A stretch of 64,000 nt of DNA from Methylovorus menthalis (GTDB lineage: Bacteria > Pseudomonadota > Gammaproteobacteria > Burkholderiales > Methylophilaceae), in contig NZ_JAJAQH010000006.1 of the NCBI RefSeq assembly GCF_020523625.1, forward strand, positions 930,001 to 994,000, in the 5' to 3' direction. The number at the start of each line of letters is the position of its first letter. The first letter of the stretch is position 1. The translations under genes and the position numbers were made by a program. Below, piece after piece: positions 24,994 to 36,170 of the stretch. The notes under the pieces are model-generated. The model ran no database searches. It was not told the DNA's origin and saw nothing but the letters and a program-made list of their open reading frames with translations.

Positions 24994-26342
24994 TTACCAT
25001 CATTGCCTTTATCGTGACTCTTGGCATCCTGATTACCATTCATGAGTATGGGCATTTTCAGGTCGCGCGCTGGTGTGGCGTCAAAGTCTTGCGATTCTCA
25101 CTTGGCTTTGGAACGCCTTTGCTGACAAAGCATATCGGCAAGGACAACACTGAGTTTGTGCTGGCTGCATTTCCTTTGGGTGGCTACGTGAAAATGCTCG
25201 ATGAGCGTGAAGCTCCGGTGGCTGAGCATGAGTTGCATCGAGCCTTTAATCGGCAAGCCGTATGGAAGCGTATGCTTATCGTGCTGGCTGGGCCGATGGC
25301 TAACCTGTTGCTCGCCATCCTGCTTTATTGGGTGCTGTTCATGCATGGTGTCATGGGTATCAAGCCATTATTGGGAGATATCCCTGCGCAAACACCAGCT
25401 TCGATTGCCCAAATGCAGTTAGGCGAGCTGATTACCGACATCGCTGGTGAGCCTGTCGCCAGTTGGCAAGACGTGCGCTGGATACTGATGCGCCAGGCGC
25501 TCGCTAACTCGCCGGTGTCAGTGGAAGGACAACTGAACGATGTTTCCCTGCACCACAATTTGAATTTATCTGTGTTGGATAAAGATGATTTTGAAAGTGA
25601 CTTCCTGCCAAAATTAGGCCTCGTACCTTATCGCCCAAGCATGCCACCTGTGGTGGGAGAGGTAATTGCGGGAAGCGCAGCAGAAAAGGCTGGCTTGCTG
25701 CCAGGGGATAACATCCGCGCCATCGATGGCGTTGCCATTACAGCGTGGGATCAGGTGGTGGATACCATACGTTTGCATCCACAAAAGCCATTGAAAGTCA
25801 CTGTCACACGTGATGCTCAAGCTGTGGATTTACAGGTTATTCCCGACAGTGTTCGAGAGAATGGCAGGGAAATAGGTCGAATTGGGGCGGCTTACAAAGC
25901 AAACCAAAGCGAGCTGGATAAAATCATGACGACGGTGAGTTACTCGCCAGGTGTGGCAGCTAGTAAGGCGGTCACCAAAACATGGGAAACCTCGGTTTTC
26001 AGCCTTCAAATGCTGGGTGGCATGCTGACGGGCGATGTGTCTTGGCGAGGCATGAGTGGGCCAGTGACCATTGCCAGTTACGCTGGGCAAAGTGCGCAGA
26101 TTGGCTGGAAAGCGTTTTTAGGCTTTCTGGCGCTCGTCAGCATTAGTCTTGGCGTGCTAAATCTGCTTCCTATCCCTGTGTTGGATGGGGGGCATTTGTT
26201 GTATTATATTGTTGAGGTTTTCAAGGGCAGCCCGGTTTCCGAGCGCGTCATGGAAATTGGTCAACGCATTGGACTGGCGCTGCTCGGATTGTTAATGGCA
26301 TGCGCTTTTTATAACGATATAAATCGATTGATAACAGGCTGA
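24990..26342 (+). CDS. rseP: site-2 zinc metalloprotease RseP
   Basis: I chose the ATG at 24990 (450 residues), which overlaps the dxr stop. The first membrane segment carries the HExxH zinc motif (TIHEYGHF), and the last part has [16 protein letters not shown] with the third zinc ligand Asp. Two PDZ-like modules occupy the middle (about residues 110-290, with [20 protein letters not shown]). It cleaves the anti-sigma factor RseA inside the membrane in the envelope-stress response and clears signal peptides. It directly precedes bamA, the usual arrangement. Confidence 0.96.
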   Translation: MITIIAFIVTLGILITIHEYGHFQVARWCGVKVLRFSLGFGTPLLTKHIGKDNTEFVLAAFPLGGYVKMLDEREAPVAEHELHRAFNRQAVWKRMLIVLAGPMANLLLAILLYWVLFMHGVMGIKPLLGDIPAQTPASIAQMQLGELITDIAGEPVASWQDVRWILMRQALANSPVSVEGQLNDVSLHHNLNLSVLDKDDFESDFLPKLGLVPYRPSMPPVVGEVIAGSAAEKAGLLPGDNIRAIDGVAITAWDQVVDTIRLHPQKPLKVTVTRDAQAVDLQVIPDSVRENGREIGRIGAAYKANQSELDKIMTTVSYSPGVAASKAVTKTWETSVFSLQMLGGMLTGDVSWRGMSGPVTIASYAGQSAQIGWKAFLGFLALVSISLGVLNLLPIPVLDGGHLLYYIVEVFKGSPVSERVMEIGQRIGLALLGLLMACAFYNDINRLITG

Positions 26343-26347
26343 TCTGA

Positions 26348-28696
26348 ATGAATTTAAGCATCAAGCTTAAGCATATACCGTTTGTGGTATTGGGTATGTA
26401 TGCAACATCAGCAATGGCATTAGAGCCATTTGTAGTGAAGGATATCCGGGTAGATGGGATACAGCGTACCGAGGCCGGTACGGTATTTAACTACCTGCCG
26501 GTCAAAGTCGGTGAGACCATGGATGATGACAAGGCGACCCAAGCGATTAAAGCGCTGTATGGCACCGGATTCTTCAAGGATGTGCGGATTGAAGCTGATC
26601 AGGATGTGTTGGTCGTTGTTGTTCAGGAGCGAGCTGCGATAGCCCAGCTGAATTTCAGCGGCAATAAATCGTTCCCTAGTGACAAAATGAAGGAAGGCCT
26701 TAAGCAGATTGGTCTGGCAGAAGGCTTGATTTTTGACCGGTCCATGCTCGATCGCGCCGAACAGGAAATCAAACGCCAGTATCTCTCTCAAGGCAAGTAC
26801 GGCGCCACTGTCAAAGCTGTTGTGACCCCTCTGGAACGAAACCGCGTAGCGGTGCAGTTCAATATTGAGGAAGGTGCCATCTCCAAAATTCGCAGTATTA
26901 ATATTGTGGGTAATCAGGCATTTGACAGCAAAACCTTGCTTGAAACCATTTCGTTGACGACACCCGGCTGGATGACCTGGTGGAACAAGAACGATCAATA
27001 CTCCAAACAGAAGCTCACAGCAGATCTGGAAGCCCTTCGTTCCTTTTACATGAATCAAGGCTTTCTCGAGTTCAATATCGAATCGACCCAGGTATCCATT
27101 ACCCCTGACAAACGAGACATCTACATCACCATCAATATCACTGAAGGTGAAAAGTACACCGTGACCGATATCAAGCTGGCCGGCGAAATGCTGTTAGCTG
27201 AGGAGGAGGCACGCAAGCTGATTAGCCTGCAAACAGGTGAATACTTTAATCGTCAAAAAATTACAGAGTCCAGCAAGGCTATTGGTGATCGTCTGGGTAA
27301 CGACGGTTATGCATTCGCCAATGTCAACGCTGTACCAGATGTCGATAAAGACAAGCATACCGTTGCCTTTACCTTCTTTATTGATCCAGGCCGCCGTGTG
27401 TATGTGCGCCGCATTAATTTGACTGGTAATACCCGGACACGTGATGAAGTGTTGCGTCGCGAAATGCGCCAGATGGAGTCTGCCTGGTACGGTGCGGATA
27501 AGATCAATCGTTCCAAACAGCGTCTGGAGCGTTTACAGTTCTTCTCGGATGTGAACGTAGAAACGCCTGCGGTGCCAGGAACGAATGATCAGGTGGACCT
27601 GAACATCAACGTTACCGAAAAATCGACGGGTAGCGTGATGTTTGGTGCCGGTTTATCCAGTGCTGAAGGCGTGGTATTCGGTGTGACCGTCAATCAGAGC
27701 AATTTCCTTGGTACCGGTAATCGTGTATCTGCTCAGGTGAATACCGGTAAGGTAAATACCATTTACTCGCTGAGTTACACTGACCCTTACTTTACGCCGG
27801 ATGGTGTAAGCCGTACGTTCAATGCCTACCGTCGCGATATTGATACCTCGTATCTGAGTACTGGGAGTTACAAGACTTCTTCCTACGGTACAGGCGTAAG
27901 CTTTGGTATGCCGTTGAATGAACGTGACTCGGTAAGTGCTGGTCTTACCTTCGATTTTACGCAGGTAGACCTTACCTCTAGCAGCCCGATTCAATATCGC
28001 CGTTATTGTGGTGATGCGAATGCCAATGGTTGTGACAACACCAGCGTCTTGCTAAACCTCGGTTGGGCTCATGATACCCGCGACAATGTATTGTTCCCGA
28101 ATAAAGGTGTCTACCAGCGGTTGAGCAGCGAAATTGGCTTGCCAGGACTGGACCTTCAGTATTACAAGGTTGAATACAAGCATTCTTGGTACAAGGACAT
28201 TACACCTAATATTACCTTCATGCTGAATGGTGAAGCCGGGTATGGCGATACATATGGCGACAAGGACTTCCCGTTCTTCAAGAACTTCTATGTGGGTGGT
28301 GTAAACTCGGTACGGGGTTATCAGACCAGTTCGATTGGGCCGCGTCTCTATGACACGGTCAATGAACGCGGGTATGCTATTGGCGGTACCAAGCGCCTGC
28401 TGGGTAATGCTGAGTTGTATTTCCCCATTCCTGGCATGAAAGATTCCAAGCAGTTGCGTCTGAGCACCTTTATTGACGCAGGTAATGTTTACACGTCAGA
28501 TGAGCGTATGGATCTGGGTGATTTGCGCTACTCTGCAGGTATTGGCGTGAGCTGGTACTCCCCATTCGGGCCGATCAAACTCGTATTGGCAAAGGCCTTG
28601 AATGCACAAAAAGATACCGTGCAGACCGATGGCAAAACGTTGTATAGCGATGACAAAACGCAAATCCTGCAATTCCAGATGGGTTCGCAGTTCTAA
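26348..28696 (+). CDS. bamA: outer membrane protein assembly factor BamA
   Basis: The 782-residue protein has a signal peptide ending ATSAMA before LEPFVVKDIRVDG. Five POTRA repeats span about residues 25-425. The C-terminal 16-stranded Omp85 barrel contains the conserved substrate motif VRGYQT and ends FQMGSQF with the terminal Phe. It inserts beta-barrel proteins in the outer membrane. It lies between rseP and skp, the invariant proteobacterial context. Length and features are normal. Confidence 0.97.
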   Translation: MNLSIKLKHIPFVVLGMYATSAMALEPFVVKDIRVDGIQRTEAGTVFNYLPVKVGETMDDDKATQAIKALYGTGFFKDVRIEADQDVLVVVVQERAAIAQLNFSGNKSFPSDKMKEGLKQIGLAEGLIFDRSMLDRAEQEIKRQYLSQGKYGATVKAVVTPLERNRVAVQFNIEEGAISKIRSINIVGNQAFDSKTLLETISLTTPGWMTWWNKNDQYSKQKLTADLEALRSFYMNQGFLEFNIESTQVSITPDKRDIYITINITEGEKYTVTDIKLAGEMLLAEEEARKLISLQTGEYFNRQKITESSKAIGDRLGNDGYAFANVNAVPDVDKDKHTVAFTFFIDPGRRVYVRRINLTGNTRTRDEVLRREMRQMESAWYGADKINRSKQRLERLQFFSDVNVETPAVPGTNDQVDLNINVTEKSTGSVMFGAGLSSAEGVVFGVTVNQSNFLGTGNRVSAQVNTGKVNTIYSLSYTDPYFTPDGVSRTFNAYRRDIDTSYLSTGSYKTSSYGTGVSFGMPLNERDSVSAGLTFDFTQVDLTSSSPIQYRRYCGDANANGCDNTSVLLNLGWAHDTRDNVLFPNKGVYQRLSSEIGLPGLDLQYYKVEYKHSWYKDITPNITFMLNGEAGYGDTYGDKDFPFFKNFYVGGVNSVRGYQTSSIGPRLYDTVNERGYAIGGTKRLLGNAELYFPIPGMKDSKQLRLSTFIDAGNVYTSDERMDLGDLRYSAGIGVSWYSPFGPIKLVLAKALNAQKDTVQTDGKTLYSDDKTQILQFQMGSQF

Positions 28697-28735
28697 GCAG
28701 TTTGTATGATTAAGTGTTAAATATTGGAGAATGAA

Positions 28736-29239
28736 TTGAGTAAATTATTGAAAAGCCTGGTCTTGACAGCATTTGCTGCTTTTACACTGAATGTGTCGGC
28801 TGCAGAGCTCAAGGTAGGTTACGTACAAGTGGACAAAATTCTGCAGGAAGCCCCACAAACGGCAGAAAGTGGCAAAAAGCTCGAGAAAGAATTCAGTCCT
28901 CGCACCCAAGAGCTGGATCGTCTTCAAAAGCAAATCAAAGATATTGAAACATCGTTGGACAAAGATAGCTTGACCTTGTCTGAGACGGATCGCCGCAATA
29001 AAGAGCGAGATGCATCCAACCTGAAAATCGAATTTCAGCGTAAACAACGCGAATTGCGTGAAGATGTAAATATGCGCAAGAATGAAGAGCTGGGCGCCTT
29101 GCAAGATCGTATCAATAAAGCGGTTACCTCTGTATCTGAAGCGGAAGGTTACGATCTGGTTGTTTACGGCGGCGTAGCTTATGCAAGCAAGAAAATCGAT
29201 ATTACCGACAAGGTACTGAAAGCCCTGGGCAAGAAGTAA
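28736..29239 (+). CDS. skp: periplasmic chaperone Skp/OmpH
   Basis: I chose TTG at 28736 (167 residues), five bases after GGAGA; no ATG is in frame. The signal peptide (SLVLTAFAAFTLNVSA) is followed by AELKVGYVQVDKILQEAP, the Skp start. Two long helices follow (EFSPRTQELDRLQKQIKDIE and the matching return), forming the jellyfish tentacle arms, and the C-terminus returns to the core (YDLVVYGGVAYASKKIDITD). It holds unfolded outer-membrane proteins for BamA. Position next to bamA supports it. Confidence 0.94.
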   Translation: MSKLLKSLVLTAFAAFTLNVSAAELKVGYVQVDKILQEAPQTAESGKKLEKEFSPRTQELDRLQKQIKDIETSLDKDSLTLSETDRRNKERDASNLKIEFQRKQRELREDVNMRKNEELGALQDRINKAVTSVSEAEGYDLVVYGGVAYASKKIDITDKVLKALGKK

Positions 29240-29269
29240 ACTCTGGTATTTGAAAGCGATCCTGGCCTG

Positions 29270-30325
29270 ATGAAAGCGCAATACTCCTTAACGGAGATCG
29301 TATCCAGGCTGGGAGGCGAGCTGGTCGGTGACGGTGATATTGTCATTAGCCGTGTCGCCTCACTGGCCAATGCTCAGAATGGGCATATCAGCTTTATAAC
29401 TGATTCCAAATATCGCACTCAGCTAGCCGAAACAGCAGCAAGTGCGATTATCATCAGTGAACAGCATCGTGAATTAACGACGCTGCCCCGCATAGTTACC
29501 GACAATCCCTATGCCTATTTTGCGCGTGTTTCGGATCTGCTGAATCCGCGAGTGGAGTATGTTCCCGGTATCAGTCCGAACGCCAGTGTGGCCTCGGATG
29601 CTATCGTACCTGCCTCGTGCACGATCATGGACTACGCCGTGATAGCTACCGGGGTTGAACTGGGCGAAGGCGTTGTCATAGGGGCAGGGTGTGTCGTTGG
29701 CCGAAATGTTCATATTGGAAGCCATACGGTACTGCAAGCGCATGTGACGATCTATGCAGATTGCCAGATAGGTCAGCGTTGCGTCATGGCGGCAGGCGTG
29801 GTCATTGGTGCCGATGGTTTCGGTTATGCCAATGATCAGGGGCGCTGGGTTAAAATCCCACAGGTTGGCAGAGTCATCATCGCGGATGATGTGGAAATTG
29901 GCGCCAATACCTCGGTCGATAGAGGCGCCTTGGACGATACGATTATTGAGCAGGGGGTTAAGCTTGATAATCTCATACAGATTGGACATAACTGCCGGAT
30001 AGGCGCACATACTGTGATTGCAGGATGTGTAGGTATTGCCGGTAGCGCAATTGTCGGCAAGCATTGCCGCATAGGGGGTGCCGCCATGATTCTGGGGCAT
30101 CTCGAGATTGCAGATGGAGTGACCATTTCGCCGGGCAGCATGATTACAAGATCATTGCTGAAATCGGATACTTACACAGCGCTGATGCCGTTCCAGACAC
30201 ATGGCGATTGGCTGAAGACGGCGGCAAACATACGCCGTCTTGGCGATATGTCCGAGCGGGTAAAGCAGTTGGAAAATGAGTTGGCGCAGATCAGGGCGCA
30301 GCTGGACATAACAAATAGAAATTGA
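29270..30325 (+). CDS. lpxD: UDP-3-O-(3-hydroxyacyl)glucosamine N-acyltransferase
   Basis: The 351-residue protein has an N-terminal uridine-binding domain (GELVGDGDIVISRVASLANA, FITDSKY). It is followed by a left-handed parallel beta-helix of hexapeptide repeats (VELGEGVVIGAGCVVGRNVH and following) and a C-terminal helix (RVKQLENELAQIRAQL). The catalytic His is in LIQIGHNCRIG. It adds the second acyl chain in lipid A synthesis. It stands in the skp-lpxD-fabZ-lpxA-lpxB cluster. Confidence 0.96.
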   Translation: MKAQYSLTEIVSRLGGELVGDGDIVISRVASLANAQNGHISFITDSKYRTQLAETAASAIIISEQHRELTTLPRIVTDNPYAYFARVSDLLNPRVEYVPGISPNASVASDAIVPASCTIMDYAVIATGVELGEGVVIGAGCVVGRNVHIGSHTVLQAHVTIYADCQIGQRCVMAAGVVIGADGFGYANDQGRWVKIPQVGRVIIADDVEIGANTSVDRGALDDTIIEQGVKLDNLIQIGHNCRIGAHTVIAGCVGIAGSAIVGKHCRIGGAAMILGHLEIADGVTISPGSMITRSLLKSDTYTALMPFQTHGDWLKTAANIRRLGDMSERVKQLENELAQIRAQLDITNRN

Positions 30326-30334
30326 GGAAATGCC

Positions 30335-30796
30335 ATGAATGATCAGGCTGTTACCAGCATGGATATCCATGAAATATTAGAGCACCTGCCACACCGTTAT
30401 CCTTTCTTGCTGGTCGACAAGGTATTATCGCTGGAGCTTGGCAAAGAGATCGTGGCTGTCAAAAACGTCAGTATGAACGAGCCATTTTTCCCAGGGCATT
30501 TTCCCTATCATCCCGTCATGCCAGGCGTTTTGATCGTTGAAGCCATGGCGCAGGCCGCTGCCATTCTGTCTTTCAAGACAATGGATACCAAGCCGAATGA
30601 TGAGTCGGTCTATTACTTTGCCGGCATTGATAGTGCGCGTTTCAAAAAGCCGGTATCGCCTGGTGACCAGCTTATCCTGAAAGTAAGCATAGACCGTATC
30701 CTGCGCGGCATATGGAAATACAAAGGCCAGGCTCTGGTCGATGATGTGGTTGTGGCAGAGGCCGAAATGATGTGCATACTTAAGGCGATTGAGTAG
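30335..30796 (+). CDS. fabZ: 3-hydroxyacyl-[acyl-carrier-protein] dehydratase
   Basis: The 153-residue hotdog-fold protein starts after [19 protein letters not shown] and [26 protein letters not shown] (cited in part) contain the catalytic His of the PGHFP motif and the catalytic Glu. It dehydrates beta-hydroxyacyl-ACP in fatty acid elongation and so competes with LpxA and LpxD for the hydroxyacyl-ACP pool. That explains its place in the lipid A cluster. Confidence 0.97.
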   Translation: MNDQAVTSMDIHEILEHLPHRYPFLLVDKVLSLELGKEIVAVKNVSMNEPFFPGHFPYHPVMPGVLIVEAMAQAAAILSFKTMDTKPNDESVYYFAGIDSARFKKPVSPGDQLILKVSIDRILRGIWKYKGQALVDDVVVAEAEMMCILKAIE

Positions 30797-30802
30797 GCCA
30801 TC

Positions 30803-31588
30803 ATGACGTCCCAGGTAAAAATCCATCCTACTGCCATTATCGATCCACGCGCTGAACTTGATAGCAGCGTTGAGGTAGGGGCTTATACCAGCATAGGTGC
30901 TGACGTTAAGATAGGTGCCGGCACACGGGTTGGTAACAATGTGGTGATTGCCGGACCAACTACCATTGGTCGAAACAATCATTTGTTTCATTTTTCCTCC
31001 CTAGGTGAAGCGCCGCAGGATAAAAAATACCGTGATGAGCCCACCAGGCTTGAAATCGGCGATAACAACACCATCCGTGAGTTCTGCACCTTGAATCGGG
31101 GGACCATTCAGGATAAAGGTGTAACCCGTATTGGCAACGATAACTGGATCATGGCCTACGTGCATATTGCGCATGATTGTCAGGTAGGCAACCACACCAT
31201 TCTGGCTAACAACTCCTCCCTGGCTGGGCATGTCGATATGGATGACCATGCTATTCTGGGCGGCTTTACTCTGGTGCATCAATTCTGCAAAATTGGCTCG
31301 CATGTCATGACAGCCGTTGGCACTGTTGTATTCAAGGACATTCCTCCTTATGTCACAGCAGCAGGGTATGACGCAAAACCGCATGGGATTAATGCTGAAG
31401 GCTTGAAGCGGCGCGGGTTTAGTGCTGATAGCATTACGCGTATCAAGCGTGCTTACAAGACGCTTTATCGTCAGGGACTCACGCTGGAAGAAGCCAAAGA
31501 GCAGCTTTCTCAGCAACTTGCTGAATGCCAGGAACTTGGCATTTTGCTGGACTTTTTGAATATATCCACCCGCGGCATTGTCCGTTAA
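30803..31588 (+). CDS. lpxA: UDP-N-acetylglucosamine O-acyltransferase
   Basis: The 261-residue hexapeptide-repeat protein starts [20 protein letters not shown] and shows regular [17 protein letters not shown]-type coils. The catalytic His lies in the [10 protein letters not shown] region, and the substrate loop [11 protein letters not shown] is present. The C-terminal helical part ([19 protein letters not shown]) is standard. It catalyses the first acylation of lipid A. It lies six bases after fabZ and 14 bases before lpxB. Confidence 0.97.
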   Translation: MTSQVKIHPTAIIDPRAELDSSVEVGAYTSIGADVKIGAGTRVGNNVVIAGPTTIGRNNHLFHFSSLGEAPQDKKYRDEPTRLEIGDNNTIREFCTLNRGTIQDKGVTRIGNDNWIMAYVHIAHDCQVGNHTILANNSSLAGHVDMDDHAILGGFTLVHQFCKIGSHVMTAVGTVVFKDIPPYVTAAGYDAKPHGINAEGLKRRGFSADSITRIKRAYKTLYRQGLTLEEAKEQLSQQLAECQELGILLDFLNISTRGIVR

Positions 31589-31602
31589 GAAAGACCTGTA
31601 GC

Positions 31603-32739
31603 ATGCCCATCATCGGCATTGTGGCCGGAGAGTCGTCCGGCGATCTTCTTGGCAGTCATTTGATCCGAGCCTTGAAAAAACATAGGCCGGATTTGCAGTT
31701 TGTCGGTATTGCAGGGCCTAAAATGCAGGCCGAGGGGGCTCGTACCCTGTTCCCCATGGAGCGCTTATCCATTCGTGGCTACCTGGAAGTCTTGCGTCAC
31801 TTGCCAGGGCTATTGAAGCTGCGCCGTCAACTTGCCCGAGATATTATTGATGCTCGCCCCGAGCTCTTTATAGGCATTGATGCGCCAGACTTCAACTTTG
31901 GCCTTGAACGTAAGCTTAAGCGTCGAGGCATCCCAACGGTTCATTATGTGAGCCCATCCATTTGGGCCTGGCGTCGTGGCAAGATGTCAAAAATCAAACG
32001 TGCAGTTTCCCATATGCTGGCGTTGTTTCCCTTTGAGCCCGACCTGTATAAACAGGCGGGTGTCCCTGTAAGTTATGTCGGGCATCCCCTGGCCGATATT
32101 TTGCCCTTGGAGCCAGACCAGCAGCAGGCGCGGCTAGATCTCAAGCTCAAAACGGGTCAGGTAGTGATTGCCATGTTGCCCGGCAGCCGTCAGAGTGAAG
32201 TGCGCCAGTTGGCCTCTCTGTATGTGCAGACTGCCCGAAAGATGTTGGAACAACAGCCAGACATCCAGTTTGTTGTCCCGCTGATCACCCGTGAAACCCG
32301 CCTGATTTTTGAGCAGGCCATTTACGATGAAAAAGCGGAAGAACTGCCGATCAAGATTTTGTTTGGGCATGCCCATATGGCCATGGAGGCTGCAGACGCT
32401 GTCATTGTGGCATCTGGTACGGCTACCTTGGAAGCAGCCTTGCTCAAGCGTCCCATGGTCATTACCTATCGCATGCCTTGGCTGAGCTGGCAAATCTTGA
32501 AGCGCATGCTTTATCTGCCCTATGTGGGGTTGCCCAATGTGCTGGCCGGCCGCTTTGTCGTTCCAGAGTTGCTGCAGCACAATGCTACGCCGGAAAAACT
32601 GTCCGAAGCGACACTGGCGATGGTCAACGATAAAACCCAGATGGAAGAAATCAAAGCCGAATTCACGCGCATTCACCATCTGCTGCGGCAAAATACCGAA
32701 GAAAAAGCGGCGCGCGCCATTCTGGCTTGCTTGCCATGA
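31603..32739 (+). CDS. lpxB: lipid-A-disaccharide synthase
   Basis: I chose the ATG at 31603 (378 residues); the upstream extension overlaps lpxA and is not needed. [20 protein letters not shown] is the family start. [41 protein letters not shown] and [18 protein letters not shown] are all typical of this GT-B glycosyltransferase. It joins UDP-2,3-diacylglucosamine and lipid X at the inner membrane. It overlaps rnhB by ATGA. Confidence 0.97.
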   Translation: MPIIGIVAGESSGDLLGSHLIRALKKHRPDLQFVGIAGPKMQAEGARTLFPMERLSIRGYLEVLRHLPGLLKLRRQLARDIIDARPELFIGIDAPDFNFGLERKLKRRGIPTVHYVSPSIWAWRRGKMSKIKRAVSHMLALFPFEPDLYKQAGVPVSYVGHPLADILPLEPDQQQARLDLKLKTGQVVIAMLPGSRQSEVRQLASLYVQTARKMLEQQPDIQFVVPLITRETRLIFEQAIYDEKAEELPIKILFGHAHMAMEAADAVIVASGTATLEAALLKRPMVITYRMPWLSWQILKRMLYLPYVGLPNVLAGRFVVPELLQHNATPEKLSEATLAMVNDKTQMEEIKAEFTRIHHLLRQNTEEKAARAILACLP

Positions 32740-33302
32740 GTGAGCTGATCGTTTGTGGGGTGGATGAAGCCGGGCGGGGGCCTCTGGCTGGGGCCGTTTA
32801 CGCCGCTGCAGTGATTCTGAATCCTGCCAGGCCTATCCCCGGTTTGGCTGACTCCAAAAAACTTTCCGAGAAAAAGCGTGATGCGTTGACGCTGGAAATC
32901 AAACAGCATGCGCTTGCCTGGGCGATTGCCAGCAGTACGGTGGAAGAGATCGATAGCATCAATATTCTACAGGCCAGTCTGCTTGCAATGCGGCGGGCGG
33001 TCGAGCAGCTTGCCATTCAGCCGCATAAATTACTGGTGGATGGATTGCATTGCCCCAAAGTTTCAATGCTCACAGAAGCAATTGTGGATGGGGACAGCAA
33101 GGTCGAGGCGATTTCTGCGGCTTCCATTCTGGCGAAAACCGCTCGTGACAAAGAGCTGTATGCACTTGATCAACAATATCCTCATTATGGATTTGCCAAG
33201 CACAAAGGCTATCCCACGGCAATGCATATGGCCATGCTGATTGAGCACGGTGTCTCGCCTGTGCACCGGCGCAGTTATGCGCCCGTCAGAAAACTGCTCT
33301 AA
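32736..33302 (+). CDS. rnhB: ribonuclease HII
   Basis: I chose the ATG at 32736 (188 residues), overlapping the lpxB stop. [20 protein letters not shown] gives the metal-binding Asp-Glu pair and the Gly-Arg-Gly substrate loop. The later [18 protein letters not shown] and [14 protein letters not shown] supply the remaining Asp residues. It cuts RNA-DNA hybrids and removes single ribonucleotides from DNA. It ends the lpx transcript and overlaps the convergent methyltransferase gene by four bases. Confidence 0.96.
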   Translation: MSELIVCGVDEAGRGPLAGAVYAAAVILNPARPIPGLADSKKLSEKKRDALTLEIKQHALAWAIASSTVEEIDSINILQASLLAMRRAVEQLAIQPHKLLVDGLHCPKVSMLTEAIVDGDSKVEAISAASILAKTARDKELYALDQQYPHYGFAKHKGYPTAMHMAMLIEHGVSPVHRRSYAPVRKLL

Positions 33303-34054
33303 CGCGCAACGGCAGCCAGCAACAGGAATACCGTAGGCTGACGCTGGATGTCAGGCAATTCTTGCCGTTTCCATTCAGACACTGTTTTGGTGACAATACG
33401 TTCACTCGTCAGGCTTATATTGGTAGCGACGCACAGTCTCGTTGTGCCTTGGCAGTGCGCCAGAATATCTTCCAGCATATGTTGATTGCGGTACGGCGTT
33501 TCGATGAAGAGCTGTGTCTGCTGACATTTCTGCGACTCCCGCTCCAATTCCTTCAAGCGTAGAACACGCGCGGCCTTATCGCTGGGCAGATAGCCATGAA
33601 AACTGAATCGCTGCCCATCGAGCCCGGATGCCATCAGACTCAACAAGATGGACGAAGGACCTACCAGGGGCACAACCCGAATACCTTTGCGGTGGGCAAG
33701 CTCAACCAAGCGAGCCCCCGGGTCTGCAATGCCCGGGCAACCGGCTTCTGACATGATGCCCACATGATGGCCTTGCAACAAAGGTTTCAAGAGGTCGGGC
33801 AGGGCTTTTTCTTCAGTGTGCTCATTCAGGGTCAATAGCGTCAGTTCGCGTACCGGCTTATCTGTTTTCATCAGGGATAAAAAGCGCCGCGCGGTTTTTT
33901 CATTCTCAACCACAAACGTATCCAGCGTTTTAGCAAGCTTGAGTACTTCAGCTGGCAATGCGCTATCCAGCCGGTCATCCCCCAGCGTGACCGGCAATAG
34001 ATACAGCGTACCCACGGGAGATGATGCGGCTGAGGAAGAGGAGGTTGTGCTCAT
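33299..34054 (-). CDS. SAM-dependent methyltransferase of the RsmI/tetrapyrrole methylase superfamily
   Basis: The 251-residue protein has the RsmI-like pattern: [59 protein letters not shown] (SAM-site loop) and [17 protein letters not shown]. RsmI 2'-O-methylates C1402 of 16S rRNA. This protein is shorter and its opening differs from canonical RsmI ([11 protein letters not shown] instead of a TPIGN motif), so I call it an RsmI paralogue of unproven substrate. It is the last gene of a five-gene minus-strand block, five bases after the DUF4139 gene. Confidence 0.8.
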   Translation of the reverse strand: MSTTSSSSAASSPVGTLYLLPVTLGDDRLDSALPAEVLKLAKTLDTFVVENEKTARRFLSLMKTDKPVRELTLLTLNEHTEEKALPDLLKPLLQGHHVGIMSEAGCPGIADPGARLVELAHRKGIRVVPLVGPSSILLSLMASGLDGQRFSFHGYLPSDKAARVLRLKELERESQKCQQTQLFIETPYRNQHMLEDILAHCQGTTRLCVATNISLTSERIVTKTVSEWKRQELPDIQRQPTVFLLLAAVAR

Positions 34055-34058
34055 GTGA

Positions 34059-35495
34059 TCAGTATTTCACCTGGGTGCGATAGGTGAGTACGGCTTGGCC
34101 TTCTGCCGGTATTTGTACCTTCCAGGCGTAGAGGTGGCTATTGAGCTTGTTGCCTGCCTGGCTTTCTTTCAGGATTTTCCAGTCACCGGGAATCGGCTCC
34201 TGCACGACGACAGTGACAGCTTCTTTTTTTGCATTGCGCAGGACAATTTCGTAAGCACTTTCTGTGGCCCTGCTGCCTTTGCCGGGATTGGGTAACTGCT
34301 TGAAGTCAGTTTGCTTCTTGTCCGCGTTGATATCGAACGCATCACCAAGCTTGAGTCTGACGGTTTCATTGCGCGCGGTATGGTCGACATTGTCTTCGCC
34401 AACAAACTGGGCGTTGCCCTGGCGGTCTTTTTTGTACACACGCAGCGTACCCTTGGGTAAGGGCATGCCCAGGCGATCTGCTTCCTTGTTGTCAAATTCG
34501 ATAAAGACACCGACTTTGAGTTTCTGGCCTATTTCATCGAAGTTTGAACCATAGTAATAATCGGCGCCTTTGAGCAATAGCTCCTTGCGCACAGGTACCT
34601 GGCTTGCGCTAAGCAGCGCCACTTGCTTCGACTGGTTTTCGGCGAGTGTAGTAGGGCGATCCAGGCTGTAAAGGTGATACTCCAGCAAGGATTCTTCACT
34701 CACCGGAGCGGCGGCATCCACCGCCATTTCCGATCGGGCCATCTTCATTAGCATGGGTCTGGCTTGTGGTGCACGGTGCACATCGCCCGCTACCAGCTGC
34801 AGCTTGGCATTGCGATAGGTAGCGCCGCTGGTATTGTTAAGCGTGATCCAGGCTGACAGATCCAGCTTGTCTTCGGTGGCATTCAGTTCGGCGACATAGT
34901 CGGCTTTCCAGGATAGGCCACCTGTCAGGTAACTGAGCTCCACAGTTTGGTCGCCAGCCTGCTTGTTACTCAGATGCGTGAGCAGGGTGGGGCGATCACG
35001 CAGGTTGGCAGGCACATCCGGGTAGACAATCCGTCCAGCAATACCGGTTTCAATCCGGTTACCAATTTTGAGCACCGCACCGTTATTTGCTGACAGCACT
35101 TGCGCTTGCTCGCTGGTCTCCACTCCTGTGGCGGGGTTGACCCGTACGAGTTGTACTGTTTTTCCTACATATTTTTCCAGCAGCTTTTCCGGTGTCAGCA
35201 AGTCAAAGTCGAAATTCTGTTCAATAACGTTCAATGTATTGGGTGTGTTCAGGCTGCGCAAAAGGGCTGTTTCCGGGCGCAGCTGAGCGCTCACGTCACG
35301 CAAGGTCAGCACACTATTGCCTGTAGGAAGCCTGGTTTTTCGCTGGTCTTTGATGAGGGCAAGGTCATCGTTATAAATGGTGACGGCTACTTGGGTTTGA
35401 TCCTGCAATGTACTTAGTATTTCTTCTGTATCAGCAGCCAGAACCTGACTGGCAAACAGGCTACTCAGACATAGAGCGAGAACACGGTTTTGCAT
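34059..35495 (-). CDS. secreted DUF4139 domain protein
   Basis: The 478-residue protein starts after AAGGAG with a signal peptide (MQNRVLALCLSSLFASQVLA, cleaved before ADTEE). The N-terminal region TQVAVTIYNDDLALIKDQRK and the mid-part ELSYLTGGLSWKADYVAELN are hallmarks of DUF4139 proteins, which are beta-rich envelope proteins in Proteobacteria. The C-terminus (VVVQEPIPGDWKILKES, AVLTYRTQVKY) resembles a beta-sandwich end. It would be periplasmic or surface-located. Function unknown. It lies between maf and the methyltransferase gene on the same strand. Confidence 0.8.
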   Translation of the reverse strand: MQNRVLALCLSSLFASQVLAADTEEILSTLQDQTQVAVTIYNDDLALIKDQRKTRLPTGNSVLTLRDVSAQLRPETALLRSLNTPNTLNVIEQNFDFDLLTPEKLLEKYVGKTVQLVRVNPATGVETSEQAQVLSANNGAVLKIGNRIETGIAGRIVYPDVPANLRDRPTLLTHLSNKQAGDQTVELSYLTGGLSWKADYVAELNATEDKLDLSAWITLNNTSGATYRNAKLQLVAGDVHRAPQARPMLMKMARSEMAVDAAAPVSEESLLEYHLYSLDRPTTLAENQSKQVALLSASQVPVRKELLLKGADYYYGSNFDEIGQKLKVGVFIEFDNKEADRLGMPLPKGTLRVYKKDRQGNAQFVGEDNVDHTARNETVRLKLGDAFDINADKKQTDFKQLPNPGKGSRATESAYEIVLRNAKKEAVTVVVQEPIPGDWKILKESQAGNKLNSHLYAWKVQIPAEGQAVLTYRTQVKY

Positions 35496-35521
35496 GAAAA
35501 TCTCCTTGGGGCTGTGCCCAC

Positions 35522-36103
35522 TTAGATAATGGATAAGCCTTCGTTTTGCAGCATGCTGATGAGGCGGATCAATGGTAACCCGATCAGGGCATTCGGGTCT
35601 GCGCCCTCCATACGCGCAATGAGTGCAATGCCCAGCCCCTCTGATTTGGCACTACCAGCACAGTTGTATGGCTGCTCTTTGTGCAGATAGTTTTCAATCT
35701 GGGCATCGCTCAGCGCTCTGAACTCTACAATGTAAGGCACAACATCAGCTTGGATGGTGCCGGTGGCGGCATTGTATAAACATAGTGCGCTGTGAAAGGT
35801 CACTTCGCGCCCGCGCATGCGTTGTAATTGAACCACCGCATTGGCATGGGTGCCGGGCTTGCCAATTTGCAGCCCATCCAGTGTTGCCACCTGATCGCAC
35901 CCAATAATCAGGGCTTGCGGATATTGCTCGGCGACTTTGCGCGCCTTTTCTTGAGACAACCTTAAAGCGGTTTGTTCTGGCTGCTCATCCGGCAAAGCGG
36001 ATTCATCAATGTCGGGTGAGCAGCAGATGAACGGAATATCCAGCCTGGCCAGCAAGTCGCGGCGAAAGGGGGAGGAGGATGCGAGAATCAGTTCGACAGG
36101 CAT
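35522..36103 (-). CDS. maf: Maf family nucleotide pyrophosphatase (YceF subgroup)
   Basis: I chose the ATG at 36103 (193 residues). [20 protein letters not shown] is the Maf start. [40 protein letters not shown] (catalytic Asp) and [13 protein letters not shown] follow. The CDQVA and SSPFRR forms fit the YceF subgroup, which hydrolyses 7-methyl-GTP. In enterobacteria yceF sits beside yceD-rpmF; here it is on the opposite strand and separated from yceD by the two pyruvate carboxylase genes. It probably belongs to the minus-strand operon. Confidence 0.9.
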   Translation of the reverse strand: MPVELILASSSPFRRDLLARLDIPFICCSPDIDESALPDEQPEQTALRLSQEKARKVAEQYPQALIIGCDQVATLDGLQIGKPGTHANAVVQLQRMRGREVTFHSALCLYNAATGTIQADVVPYIVEFRALSDAQIENYLHKEQPYNCAGSAKSEGLGIALIARMEGADPNALIGLPLIRLISMLQNEGLSII

Positions 36104-36170
36104 AATTCTTTTACCAATAAAAAAGCCGACAGATATGAAAGCTGCCGGCTTGTTATGGATGACGCTGCGG